Shown: positions 1 to 11,800 of the stretch, in pieces
Layout of the letters: each line of letters opens with the position of its first letter
Position numbering within the stretch: the first letter of the stretch is position 1
Assembly (NCBI RefSeq): GCF_029227915.1
Contig: NC_079887.1
Coordinates: forward strand, 28,385,501 to 28,449,500
From: Hydractinia symbiolongicarpus
Lineage: Eukaryota > Cnidaria > Hydrozoa > Anthoathecata > Hydractiniidae
Length of the DNA stretch: 64,000 bases
Reading direction: 5' to 3'
Notes under the pieces: generated by a model
Told to the model about the DNA's origin: nothing
What the model saw: the letters and a program-made list of their open reading frames with translations, nothing else
The model's database searches: none
Program-made: the position numbers and the translations under genes

Positions 1-231
1 AAGAAGTTTAATCGCCGGCAAACGAAAACCCGCGATTTCCCGTAAATCCCGGGCTTGGCCCATATAGTCAAAAGTATACAAAGAAAGTACCCGGGGAGTA
101 AGCTCATTTCCCGAACGAAATTTTAAATAACTTTTTCACCACTAAAACGCATAAGACTTGTAGTTTTTAAAAATGTTTTCATTTTTCATGACACGCTGAA
201 TAAAAGCAGTTTAATCGCCGGCAAACGAAAA

Positions 232-256
232 CCCGCGATTTCCCGTAAATCCCGGG
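232..256. other. Imperfect hairpin/dyad inside the monomer (representative copy)
   Basis: Monomer positions 24-33 (cccgcgattt) and 39-48 (aaatcccggg) are inverted complements with one mismatch in ten, separated by the five-base loop cccgt. The inner gattt/aaatc stem is perfect. The element recurs wherever a monomer has the cccgcgatttcccgtaaat type. In the cctgcg type the loop is ccct, one base shorter, and the outer stem is weaker. In the gttaat type the inner stem has one mismatch. The dyad is seen directly. A role in chromatin or centromere function is unproven. Confidence 0.6.
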
Positions 257-366
257 CTTGGCACGTATAGTCGAATGTATACAAAGAAAGTACCCTGTGA
301 GTAAACTCATTTCCAGAACGATTTTTTAAATTATTTTTTCACCACTAAAACGCATAAGACTTGTAG

Positions 367-376
367 TTTTTAAAAA
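367..376. other. TTTTTAAAAA palindrome in the AT-rich domain (representative copy)
   Basis: Monomer positions 159-168 form a perfect ten-base A/T palindrome in the gtagtttttaaaaatg type. In the other main type a c interrupts it (gttttcaaaaat). Together with the neighbouring T6 and T4-T5 runs it makes up an A/T-tract region of about 70 bp in each monomer. A/T tracts spaced near the helical repeat can curve DNA; whether these do was not calculated. Confidence 0.5.
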
Positions 377-816
377 TGTATTCATTTTTGATGAGACGCT
401 GAATAAAAGAAGTTTAATCGCCGGCAAACGAAAACCCGCGATTTCCCGTAAATCTCGGCTTGGCCCGTATAGTCAAAAGTATACAAAGAAAGTACCCAGG
501 GAGTAAACTCATTTCCCGAACGATTTTTTAAATTATTTTTTCACCACTAAAACGCATGAGACTTGTAGTTTTTAAAAATGTTTTCATTTTTAATGAGACG
601 CTGAATAAAAGCAGTTTCATCGCCGGCAAACAAAAACCCGCGATTTCCCGTAAATCCCGGGCTTGGCACGTATAGTCGAATGTATACAAAGAAAGTACCC
701 TGTGAGTAAACTCATTTCCAGAACGATTTTTCAAATTATTTTTTCACCACTAAAACGCATAAGACTTGTAGTTTTTAAAAATGTTTTCATTTTTGATGAG
801 ACGCTGAATAAAAGAA

Positions 817-2030
817 GTTTAATCGCCGGCAAACGAAATCCCGCGTTTTCCCGTAAATCCGGGGCTTGGCCCGTATAGTCGAATGTATACAAAGAAAGTA
901 CCCAGGGAGTAAACTCATTTCCCGAACGATTTTTTAAATTTTTTTTTCGCCACTAAAACGCATGAGACTTGTAGTTTTCAAAAATGTTTTCATTTTTGAT
1001 GAGACGCTTAATGAAAGAGGTTTAATCGCCGGAAAACGAAAACCCGCGATTTCCCGTAAATCCCGGGCTTGGCCCGTATAGTCGAATGTATACAAAAAAA
1101 GTACCCTGTGAGTAAACTCATTTCCAGAACGATTTTTTAAATTATTTTTCACCACTAAACGCATGAGACTTGTAGTTTTCAAAAATATTTTCATATTTGA
1201 TGAGACGCTGAATAAAAGAAGTTTAATCGCCGGCAAACGAAAACCCGCGATTTCCCGTAAATCCCGGGCTTGGCCCGTATAGTCAAAAGTATACAAAGAA
1301 AGTACCCGGGGAGTAAACTCATTTCCCGAACGAAATTTTAAATTACTTTTTCACCACTAAAACGCATGAGACTTGTAGTTTTTAAAAATGTTTTCATTTT
1401 TCATGAGACGCTGAATAAAAGAAGTTTAATCGCCGGCAAACAAAATCCCGCGTTTACCCGTAAATCCGGGGCTTGGCCCGTATAGTCGAATGTATACAAA
1501 GAAAGTACCCAGGGAGTAAACTCATTTCCCGAACGATTTTTTAAATTTTTTTTTCGCCACTAAAACGCATAAGACTTGTAGTTTTCAAAAATGTTTTCAT
1601 TTTTGATGAGACGCTTAATGAAAGAGGTTTATTCGCCGGAAAACGAAAACCCGCGATTTCCCGAAAATCCCGGGCTTGGCCCGTATAGTCGAATGTATAC
1701 AAAGAAAGTACCCTGTGAGTAAACTCATTTCCAGAACGATTTTTTAAATTATTTTTTCACCACTAAACGCATGAGACTTGTAGTTTTCAAAAATATTTTC
1801 ATATTTGATGGGACGCTGAATAAAAGAAGTTTAATCGCCGGCAAACGAAAACCCGCGATTTCCCGTAAATCCCGGGCTTGGCACGTATAGTCGAATGTAT
1901 ACAAAGAAAGTACCCTGTGAGTAAACTCATTTCCAGAACGATTTCTTAAATTATTTTTTCACCACTAAAACCCATGAGACTTGTAGTTTTCAAGAATGTT
2001 TTCATTTTTAATGAGACGCTGAATAAAAGC
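817..2030. repeat. Trimer duplication, about 607 bp x 2
   Basis: Three successive monomers of distinct type are repeated in order: aatcccgcg...ccgggg with a 3' cttaatgaaagag; gaggtt.cgccggaaaacg with actaaacgc; and a gaag copy. The aatcccgcg box lies at about 837 and 1444, a spacing of 607 bp. The copies differ at several bases (for example cgttttcccg against cgtttacccg, and cccgtaaat against cccgaaaat), so this duplication looks older than those further right. Confidence 0.7.
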
Positions 2031-2837
2031 AGTTTAATCGCCGGCAAACGAAAACCCGCGATTTCCCGTAAATCCCGGGCTTGGCACGTATAGTCAAATG
2101 TATACAAAGAAAGTACCCTTTGAGTAAACTCATTTCCAGAACGATTTTTTAAATTATTTTTTCACCACTAAAACGCATAAGACTTGTAGTTTTTAAAAAT
2201 GTTTTCATTTTTGATGAGACGCTGTATAAAAGAAGTTTATTCGCCGGCAAACGAAAACCCGCGATTTCCCGTAAATCCCGGCTTGGCCCGTATAGTCAAA
2301 AGTATACAAAGAAAGTACCCAGGGAGTAAACTCATTTCCCGAACGATTTTTTAAATTATTTTTTCACCACTAAAACGCATGAGACTTGTAGTTTTTAAAA
2401 ATGTTTTCATTTTTGATGAGAGGCTGAATAAAAGAAGTTTAATCGCCGGCAAACGAAAATCCGCGATTTCCCGTAAATCCCGGGCTTGGCCCGTATAGTC
2501 AAAAGTATACAAAGAAAGTACCCAGGGAGTAAACTCATTTCCCGAACGATTTTTTAAATTACTTTTTCACCACTAAAACGCATGAGACTTGTAGTTTTTA
2601 AAAATGTTTTCATTTTTGATGACACGCTGAATAAATGAAGTTTAATCGCCGGCAAACGAAGACCTGCGATTTCCCGTAAATCCTGGACTCGGCCCGTATA
2701 GTCAAAAGTATACAAAGAAAGTACCCAGGGAGTAAACTCATTTCCCAAACGATTTTTTAAATTATTATTTCACCACTAAAACGCATGAGACTTGTAGTTT
2801 TCAAAAATATTTTCATATTTGATGAGACGCTGAATAA

Positions 2838-4660
2838 AAGAAGTTTAATCGCCGGCAAACGAAAACCCGCGATTTCCCGTAAATCCCGGGCTTGGCCCGT
2901 ATAGTCAAAAGTATACAAAGAAAGTACCCGGGGAGTAAGCTCATTTCCCGAACGAAATTTTAAATAACTTTTTCACCACTAAAACGCATGAGACTTGTAG
3001 TTTTTAAAAATGTTTTCATTTTTCATGACACGCTGAATAAAAGCAGTTTAATCGCCGGCAAACGAAAACCCGCGATTTCCCGTAAATCCCGGGCTTGGCA
3101 CGTATAGTCGAATGTATACAAAGAAAGTACCCTGTGAGTAAACTCATTTCCAGAACGATTTTTTAAATTATTTTTTCACCACTAAAACGCATGAGACTTG
3201 TAGTTTTCAAGAATGTTTTCATTTTTAATGAGACGCTGAATAAAAGCAGTTTAATCACCGGCAAACGAAAACCCGCGATTTCCCGTAAATCCCGGGCTTG
3301 GCACGTATAGTCGAATGTATACAAAGAAAGTACCCTGTGAGTAAACTCATTTCCATAACGATTTTTTAAATTATTTTTTCACCACTAAAACGCATAAGAC
3401 TTGTAGTTTTTAAAAATGTATTCATTTTTGATGAGACGCTGAATAAAAGAAGTTTAATCGCCGGCAAACGAAAACCCGCGATTTCCCGTAAATCCCGGCT
3501 TGGCCCGTATAGTCAAAAGTATACAAAGAAAGTACCCAGGGAGTAAACTCATTTCCCGAACGATTTTTTAAATTATTTTTTCACCACTAAAACGCATGAG
3601 ACTTGTAGTTTTTAAAAATGTTTCCATTTTTCATGACACGCTGAATAAAAGCAGTTTAATCGCCGGCAAACGAAAACCCGCGATTTCCCGTAAATCCCGG
3701 GCTTGGCACGTATAGTCGAATGTATACAAAGAAAGTACCCTGTGAGTAAACTCATTTCCAGAACGATTTTTTAAATTATTTTTTCACCACTAAAACGCAT
3801 GAGACTTGTAGTTTTCAAGAATGTTTTCATTTTTAATGAGACGCTGAATAAAAGCAGTTTAATCGCCGGCAAACGAAAACCCGCGATTTCCCGTAAATCC
3901 CGGGCTTGGCACGTATAGTCGAATGTATACAAAGAAAGTACCCTGTGAGTAAACTCATTTCCAGAACGATTTTTTAAATTATTTTTTCACCACTAAAACG
4001 CATAAGACTTGTAGTTTTTAAAAATGTTTTCATTTTTGATGAGACGCTGAATAAAAGAAGTTTAATAGCCGGCAAACGAAAATCCGCAATTTTCCGTAAA
4101 TCCCGGGCTTGGCCCGTATAGTCAAAAGTATACAAAGAAAGTACCCAGGGAGTAAACTCATTTCCCGAACGAGTTTTTAAATTACTTTTTCACCACTAAA
4201 ACGCATGAGACTTGTAGTTTTTAAAAATGTTTTCATTTTACATGACACGCTGAATAAAATCAGTTTAATCGCCGGCAAACGAAAACCCGCGATTTCCCGT
4301 AAATCCCGGGCTTGGCACGTATAGTCGAATGTATACAAAGAAAGTACCCTGTGAGTAAACTCATTTCCAGAACGATTTTTTAAATTATTTTTTCACCACT
4401 AAAACGCATGAGACTTGTAGTTTTTAAGAATGTTTTCATTTTTAATGAGACGCTGAATAAAAGCAGTTTAATCGCCGGCAAACGAAAACCCGCGATTTCC
4501 CGTAAATCCCGGGCTTGGCACGTATAATCGAATGTATACAAAGAAAGTACCCTGTGAGTAAAATCATTTCCAGAACGATTTTTTAAATTATTTTTTCACC
4601 ACTAAAACGCATAAGACTTGTAGTTTTCAAGAATGTTTTCATTTCTGATGAGACGCTGAA
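2838..4660. repeat. Trimer higher-order repeat, 608-609 bp
   Basis: The catgacacgc marker recurs at 3024, 3632 and 4241 (608 and 609 bp). Each period contains one gaag/ggcccg/caaaag monomer followed by two cag or gaag monomers of the ggcacg/cgaatg/ccctgtg type. Copies differ at scattered single bases, such as ttttcattttt, tttccattttt and ttttcatttta before the marker. Confidence 0.75.
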
Positions 4661-5169
4661 TAAAAGCAGTTTAATCGCCTGCAAACGAAAACCTGCGATT
4701 TCCCGTATATCCCGGACTCGGCCCGTATAGTCAAAAGTATACAAAGAAAGTACCCAGGGAGTAAACTCATTTCCAGAACGATTTTTTAAATTATTTGTTC
4801 ACCACTAAAACGCATAAGACTTGTAGTTTTCAAAAATGTTTTCATTTTTGATGAGACGCTTAATGAAAGAGGTTTAATCTCCGGAAAACGAAAACCGCGA
4901 TTTCCCGTAAATCCCGGGCTTGGCCCGTATAGTCGAATGTATACAAAGAAAGTACCCTGTAAGTAAACTCATTTCCAGAACGATTTTTTAAATTATTTTT
5001 TAACCACTAAAACGCATGAGACTTGTAGTTTTCAAGAATGTTTTCATTTTTAATGAGACGCTGAATAAAAGCAGTTTAATCGCCGGCAAACGAAAACCCG
5101 CGATTTCCCGTAAATCCCGGGCTTGGCACGTATAGTCGAATGTATACAAAGAAAGTACCCTGTGAGTAA
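4061..5169. repeat. Hexamer unit, upstream copy at 1,217-bp offset
   Basis: Markers tttaatagcc (4061 and 5278), tacatgacacgc (about 4240 and 5457) and atcgcctgcaaacg (about 4674 and 5891) give a constant offset of 1,217 bp, or six monomers. Similarity to the downstream copy fades after about 5,020, where the downstream copy instead has gagtcttgtag and tagaagaagttaaatc. It is therefore a shorter relative of the heptamer that follows. Confidence 0.7.
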
Positions 5170-6587
5170 ACTCATTTCCATAACGATTTTTTAAATTATT
5201 TTTTCACCACTAAAACGCATAAGACTTGTAGTTTTTAAAAATGTTTTCATTTTTGATGAGACGCTGAATAAAAGATGTTTAATAGCCGGCAAACGAAAAT
5301 CCGCGATTTCCCGTAAATTCCGGGCTTGGCCCGTATAGTCAAAAGTATACAAAGAAAGTACCCAGGGAGTAAACTCATTTCCCGAACGATTTTTTAAATT
5401 ACTTTTTCACCACTAAAACGCATGAGACTTGTAGTTTTTAAAAATGTTTTCATTTTACATGACACGCTGAATAAAAGCAGTTTAATCGCCGGCAAACGAA
5501 AACCCGCGATTTCCCGTAAATCCCGGGCTTGGCACGTATAGTCGAATGTATACAAAGAAAGTACCCTGTGAGTAAACTCATTTCCAGAACGATTTTTTAA
5601 ATTATTTTTTCACCACTAAAACGCATGAGTCTTGTAGTTTTCAAGAATGTTTTCATTTTTAATGAGACGCTGAATAAAAGCAGTTTAATCGCCGGCAAAC
5701 GAAAACCTGCGATTTCCCGTAAATCCCGGGCTTGGCACGTATAGTCGAATGTATACAAAGAAAGTACCCTGTGAGTAAACTCATTTCCGGAACAATTTTT
5801 TAAATTATTTTTTCACCACTAAAACGCATAAGACTTGTAGTTTTCAAGAATGTTTTCATTTCTGATGAGACGCTGAATAAAAGCAGTTTAATCGCCTGCA
5901 AACGAAAACCTGCGATTTCCCGTATATCCCGGACTCGGCCCGTATAGTCAAAAGTATACAAAGAAAGTACCCAGGGAGTAAACTCATTTCCAGAACGATT
6001 TTTTAAATTATTTGTTCACCACTAAAACGCATAAGACTTGTAGTTTTCAAAAATGTTTTCATTTTTGATGAGACGCTTAATGAAAGAGGTTTAATCTTCG
6101 GAAAACGAAAACTGCGATTTCCCGTAAATCCCGGGCTTGGCCCGTATAGTCGAATGTATACAAAGAAAGTACCCTGTAAGTAAACTCATTTCCAGAACGA
6201 TTTTTTAAATTATTTTTTCACCACTAAAACGCATGAGTCTTGTAGTTTTCAAAAATGTTTTCATTTTTGATGAGACGCTGAATAGAAGAAGTTAAATCGC
6301 CGGCAAACGAAAACCCGCGATTTCCCGTAAATCCCGGGCTTGGCACGTATAGTCGAATGTATACAAAGAAAGTACCCTGTGAGTAAACTCATTTCCAGAA
6401 CGATTTTTTAAATTATTTTTTCAACACTAAACGCATGAGACTTGTAGTTTTCAAAAATATTTTCATATTTGATGAGACGCTGAATAAAAGGAGTTTAATC
6501 GCCGGCAAACGAAAACCTGCAATTTCCCTAAATCCCGGACTCGGCCGGTATAGTCAAAAGTATACAAAGAAAGTACCCAGGGAGTAA
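5170..6587. repeat. Heptamer higher-order repeat, copy 1 (1,418 bp)
   Basis: This seven-monomer unit starts within a monomer at catttccataacg and includes the rare boxes agatgtttaatagcc, gcctgcaaacg, cttcggaaaacg and tagaagaagttaaatc. All four recur 1,418 bp downstream. By eye I found two substitutions between the copies (near 5707 and 6112), about 99.9% identity. The seventh monomer (ggag, cctgcaatttccc, ggccgg) is absent from the 1,217-bp hexamer copy upstream. Confidence 0.85.
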
Positions 6588-8005
6588 ACTCATTTCCATA
6601 ACGATTTTTTAAATTATTTTTTCACCACTAAAACGCATAAGACTTGTAGTTTTTAAAAATGTTTTCATTTTTGATGAGACGCTGAATAAAAGATGTTTAA
6701 TAGCCGGCAAACGAAAATCCGCGATTTCCCGTAAATTCCGGGCTTGGCCCGTATAGTCAAAAGTATACAAAGAAAGTACCCAGGGAGTAAACTCATTTCC
6801 CGAACGATTTTTTAAATTACTTTTTCACCACTAAAACGCATGAGACTTGTAGTTTTTAAAAATGTTTTCATTTTACATGACACGCTGAATAAAAGCAGTT
6901 TAATCGCCGGCAAACGAAAACCCGCGATTTCCCGTAAATCCCGGGCTTGGCACGTATAGTCGAATGTATACAAAGAAAGTACCCTGTGAGTAAACTCATT
7001 TCCAGAACGATTTTTTAAATTATTTTTTCACCACTAAAACGCATGAGTCTTGTAGTTTTCAAGAATGTTTTCATTTTTAATGAGACGCTGAATAAAAGCA
7101 GTTTAATCGCCGGCAAACGAAAACCCGCGATTTCCCGTAAATCCCGGGCTTGGCACGTATAGTCGAATGTATACAAAGAAAGTACCCTGTGAGTAAACTC
7201 ATTTCCGGAACAATTTTTTAAATTATTTTTTCACCACTAAAACGCATAAGACTTGTAGTTTTCAAGAATGTTTTCATTTCTGATGAGACGCTGAATAAAA
7301 GCAGTTTAATCGCCTGCAAACGAAAACCTGCGATTTCCCGTATATCCCGGACTCGGCCCGTATAGTCAAAAGTATACAAAGAAAGTACCCAGGGAGTAAA
7401 CTCATTTCCAGAACGATTTTTTAAATTATTTGTTCACCACTAAAACGCATAAGACTTGTAGTTTTCAAAAATGTTTTCATTTTTGATGAGACGCTTAATG
7501 AAAGAGGTTTAATCTTCGGAAAACGAAAACCGCGATTTCCCGTAAATCCCGGGCTTGGCCCGTATAGTCGAATGTATACAAAGAAAGTACCCTGTAAGTA
7601 AACTCATTTCCAGAACGATTTTTTAAATTATTTTTTCACCACTAAAACGCATGAGTCTTGTAGTTTTCAAAAATGTTTTCATTTTTGATGAGACGCTGAA
7701 TAGAAGAAGTTAAATCGCCGGCAAACGAAAACCCGCGATTTCCCGTAAATCCCGGGCTTGGCACGTATAGTCGAATGTATACAAAGAAAGTACCCTGTGA
7801 GTAAACTCATTTCCAGAACGATTTTTTAAATTATTTTTTCAACACTAAACGCATGAGACTTGTAGTTTTCAAAAATATTTTCATATTTGATGAGACGCTG
7901 AATAAAAGGAGTTTAATCGCCGGCAAACGAAAACCTGCAATTTCCCTAAATCCCGGACTCGGCCGGTATAGTCAAAAGTATACAAAGAAAGTACCCAGGG
8001 AGTAA
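6588..8005. repeat. Heptamer higher-order repeat, copy 2 (1,418 bp)
   Basis: This is the tandem duplicate of the preceding unit (agatgtttaatagcc at 5273 and 6691). The junction is marked by catttccataacg near 6,590 inside a monomer whose left part is the cctgcaatttccc type. At the matching right end, near 8,010, the sequence reads catttccagaacg instead, which fixes the breakpoint within about 15 bp. Confidence 0.85.
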
Positions 8006-8830
8006 ACTCATTTCCAGAACGATTTTTTAAATTATTTTTTCACCACTAAAACGCATGAGACTTTTAGTTTTCAAAAATGTTTTCATTTTTGATGAGACGC
8101 TTAATGAAAGAGGTTTAATCGCCGGCAAACAAAATCCCGCGTTTTCCCGTAAATCCGGGGCTTGGCCCGTATAGTCGAATGTATACAAAGAAAGTATCCA
8201 GGGAGTAAACTCATTTCCCGAACGATTTTTTAAATTTTTTTTTCACCACTAAAACACATGAGACTTGTACTTTTTAAAAATGTTTTTATTTTTGATGAGA
8301 CGCTTAATGAAAGAGGTTTAATCGCCGGAAAACGAAAACCCGCGATTTTCCGTAAATCCCGGGCTTGGCCCGTATAGTCGAATGTATACAAAGAAAGTAC
8401 CCTGTGAGTAAACCCATTTCCAGAACGATTTTTTAAATTATTTTTTCACCACTAAACGCATGAGACTTGTAGTTTTCAAAAATATTTTCATATTTGATGA
8501 GACGCTGAATAAAAGGAGTTTAATCGCCGGCAAACGAAAACCTGCGATTTCCCTAAATCCCGGACTCGGCCCGTATAGTCAAAAGTATACAAAGAAAGTA
8601 CCCAGGGAGTAAACCCATTTCCAGAACGATTTTTTAAATTATTTTTTCACCACTAAAACGCATAAGACTTGTAGTTTTTAAAAATGTTTTCATTTTTGAT
8701 GAGACGCTGAATAAAAGAAGTTTAATCGCCGGCAAACGAAAACCCGCGATTTCCCGTTAATCCCGGGCTTGGCCCGTATAGTCAAAAGTATACAAAGAAA
8801 GTACCCAGGGAGTAAACTCATTTCCCGAAC
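8006..8830. repeat. Four-monomer transition segment
   Basis: These are satellite monomers joining the heptamer block to the pentamer array: an aatcccgcg/ccgggg copy with a tatccaggg box, a gtactttt copy, a cctgcg/ccctaaat copy and a gttaatcccggg copy. The same types are used repeatedly in the next block. Nothing other than satellite is present. Confidence 0.7.
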
Positions 8831-11800
8831 GATTTTTTATAATTTTTTTTTACCACTAAACGCATGAGACTTGCAGTTTTCAAAAATATTTTCATATTTG
8901 ATGTGACGCTGAATAAAAGAAGTTTAATCGTCGGCAAACGAAAATCCGCAATTTCCCGTAAATCCCGGACTCGGCCCGTATATTCGAATGTATACAAAGA
9001 AAGTATCCAGGGAGTAAACTCATTTCCCGAACGATTTTTTAAACTATTTTTTCACCACTAAACGCATGAGACTTGTAGTTTTCAAAAATATTTTCATATT
9101 TGATGAGACGCTGAATAAAAGGAGTTTAATCGCCGGCAAACGAAAACCTGCGATTTCCCTAAATCCCGGACTCGGCCCGTATAGTCAAAAGTATACAAAG
9201 AAAGTACCCAGGGAGTAAACCCATTTCCAGAACGATTTTTTAAATTATTTTTTCACCACTAAAATGCATAAGACTTGTAGTTTTTAAAAATGTTTTCATT
9301 TTTGATGAGACGCTGAATAAAAGAAGTTTAATCGCCGGCAAACGAAAACCCGCGATTTCCCGTTAAGCCCGGGCTTGGCCCGTATAGTCAAAAGTATACA
9401 ATGAAAGTACCCAGGGAGTAAACTCATTTCCCGAACGATTTTTTATAATTTTTTTTTACCACTAAACGCATGAGACTTGTAGTTTTCAAAAATATTTTCA
9501 TATTTGATGTGACGCTGAATAAAAGAAGTTTAATCGTCGGCAAACGAAAATCCGCAATTTCCCGTAAATCCCGGACTCGGCCCGTATATTCGAATGTATA
9601 CAAAGAAAGTATCCAGGGAGTAAACTCATTTCCCGAACGATTTTTTAAATTATTTTTTCACCACTAAAACGCATGAGACTTTTAGTTTTCAAAAATATTT
9701 TCATTTTTGATGAGACGCTTAATGAAAGAGGTTTAAACGCCGGCAAACGAAATCCCGCGTTTTCCCGTAAATCCGGGGCTTGGCCCGTATAGTCGAATGT
9801 ATACAAAGAAAGTATCCAGGGAGTAAACTCATTTCCCGAACGATTTTTTAAATTTTTTTTTCACCACTAAAACACATGAGACTTGTACTTTTTAAAAATG
9901 TTTTTATTTTTGATGAGACGCTTAATGAAAGAGGTTTAATCGCTGGAAAACGAAAGTCGCGATTTCCCGTAAATCCCGGGCTTGGCCCGTATAGTCGAAT
10001 GTATACAAAGAAAGTACCCTGTGAGCAAACCCATTTCCAGAACGATTTTTTAAATTATTTGTTCACCACTAAACGCATGAGACTTCTAGTTTTCAAAAAT
10101 ATTTTCATATTTGATGAGACGCTGAATAAAAGGAGTTTAATCGCCGGCAAACGAAAACCTGCGATTTCCCTAAATCCCGGACTCGGCCCGTATAGTCAAA
10201 AGTATACAAAGAAAGTACCCAGGGAGTAAACCCATTTCCAGAACGATTTTTTAAATTATTTTTTCACCACTAAAACGCATAAGACTTGTAATTTTTAAAA
10301 ATGTTTTCATTTTTGATGAGACGCTGAATAAAAGAAGTTTAATCGCCGGCAAACGAAAACCCGCGATTTCCCGTTAATCCCGGGCTTGGCCCGTATAGTC
10401 AAAAGTATACAAAGAAAGTACCCAGGGAGTAAACCCATTTCCAGAACGATTTTTTAAATTATTTTTTCACCACTAAAATGCATAAGACTTGTAGTTTTTA
10501 AAAATGTTTTCATTTTTGATGAGACGCTGAATAAAAGAAGTTTAATCGCCGGCAAACGAAAACCCGCGATTTCCCGTTAAGCCCGGGCTTGGCCCGTATA
10601 GTCAAAAGTATACAATGAAAGTACCCAGGGAGTAAACTCATTTCCCGAACGATTTTTTATAATTTTTTTTTACCACTAAACGCATGAGACTTGTAGTTTT
10701 CAAAAATATTTTCATATTTGATGTGACGCTGAATAAAAGAAGTTTAATCGTCGGCAAACGAAAATCCGCAATTTCCCGTAAATCCCGGACTCGGCCCGTA
10801 TATTCGAATGTATACAAAGAAAGTATCCAGGGAGTAAACTCATTTCCCGAACGATTTTTTAAATTATTTTTTCACCACTAAAACGCATGAGACTTTTAGT
10901 TTTCAAAAATATTTTCATTTTTGATGAGACGCTTAATGAAAGAGGTTTAAACGCCGGCAAACGAAATCCCGCGTTTTCCCGTAAATCCGGGGCTTGGCCC
11001 GTATAGTCGAATGTATACAAAGAAAGTATCCAAGGAGTAAACTCATTTCCCGAACGATTTTTTAAATTTTTTTTTCACCACTAAAACACATGAGACTTGT
11101 ACTTTTTAAAAATGTTTTTATTTTTGATGAGACGCTTAATGAAAGAGGTTTAATCGCTGGAAAACGAAAGTCGCGATTTCCCGTAAATCCCGGGCTTGGC
11201 CCGTATAGTCGAATGTATACAAAGAAAGTACCCTGTGAGCAAACCCATTTCCAGAACGATTTTTTAAATTATTTGTTCACCACTAAACGCATGAGACTTC
11301 TAGTTTTCAAAAATATTTTCATATTTGATGAGACGCTGAATAAAAGGAGTTTAATCGCCGGCAAACGAAAACCTGCGATTTCCCTAAATCCCGGACTCGG
11401 CCCGTATAGTCAAAAGTATACAAAGAAAGTACCCAGGGAGTAAACCCATTTCCAGAACGATTTTTTAAATTATTTTTTCACCACTAAAACGCATAAGACT
11501 TGTAATTTTTAAAAATGTTTTCATTTTTGATGAGACGCTGAATAAAAGAAGTTTAATCGCCGGCAAACGAAAACCCGCGATTTCCCGTTAATCCCGGGCT
11601 TGGCCCGTATAGTCAAAAGTATACAAAGAAAGTACCCAGGGAGTAAACTCATTTCCCGAACGATTTTTTATAATTTTTTTTTACCACTAAACGCATGAGA
11701 CTTGTAGTTTTCAAAAATATTTTCATATTTGATGTGACGCTGAATAAAAGAAGTTTAATCGTCGGCAAACGAAAATCCGCAATTTCCCGTAAATCCCGGA

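Larger units (their letters stand above)
209..411. repeat. Representative 203-bp monomer with two compositional domains
   Basis: This copy illustrates the unit, counting from the g of gtttaatcgccgg. Positions 1-60 are GC-rich (33 of 60 in my consensus) and carry the CCC boxes. Positions 60-100 hold the most constant part, including gtatacaaagaaagta and gagtaaactcatttcc. Positions 101-203 are AT-rich (28 G/C of 103) with T6, A3, T6-T9, A4, T5A5 and T4-T5 tracts. This copy is of the cag / ggcacg / agtcgaatg / ccctgtg / ccagaac type. The other common type has gaag, ggcccg, agtcaaaag, cccaggg and cccgaac. A monomer of about 200 bp is compatible with one nucleosome plus linker per unit, which is inference from family knowledge only. 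Confidence 0.9.
1..2837. repeat. Left-edge block of mixed monomers, partly repeated 2,837 bp downstream
   Basis: The window opens inside the array. The first monomer carries a distinctive set (gtaagctc, cgaaattttaaataac, catgacacgc) that recurs at an offset of 2,837 bp (cccggggag at 90 and 2927; catgacacgc at 187 and 3024), equal to 14 monomers. Between these points monomers alternate between the gaag/ggcccg and cag/ggcacg types, with gaggtttaatcgccggaaaacg copies interspersed. No non-satellite sequence is present. Confidence 0.75.

Noticed and set aside
309-411. Internal duplication within the monomer (two T-run/A-run/acgc blocks about 41 bp apart)
   Set aside because: The resemblance between gattttttaaatt...acgc and gtagtttttaaaa...acgc rests mainly on A/T runs and is too weak to support an ancestral half-monomer without a statistical test.
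209-411. Promoter-like A/T boxes (cgtatagtc, tttaaat) in each monomer
   Set aside because: Such short A/T motifs are expected by chance in this composition, and there is no downstream gene.
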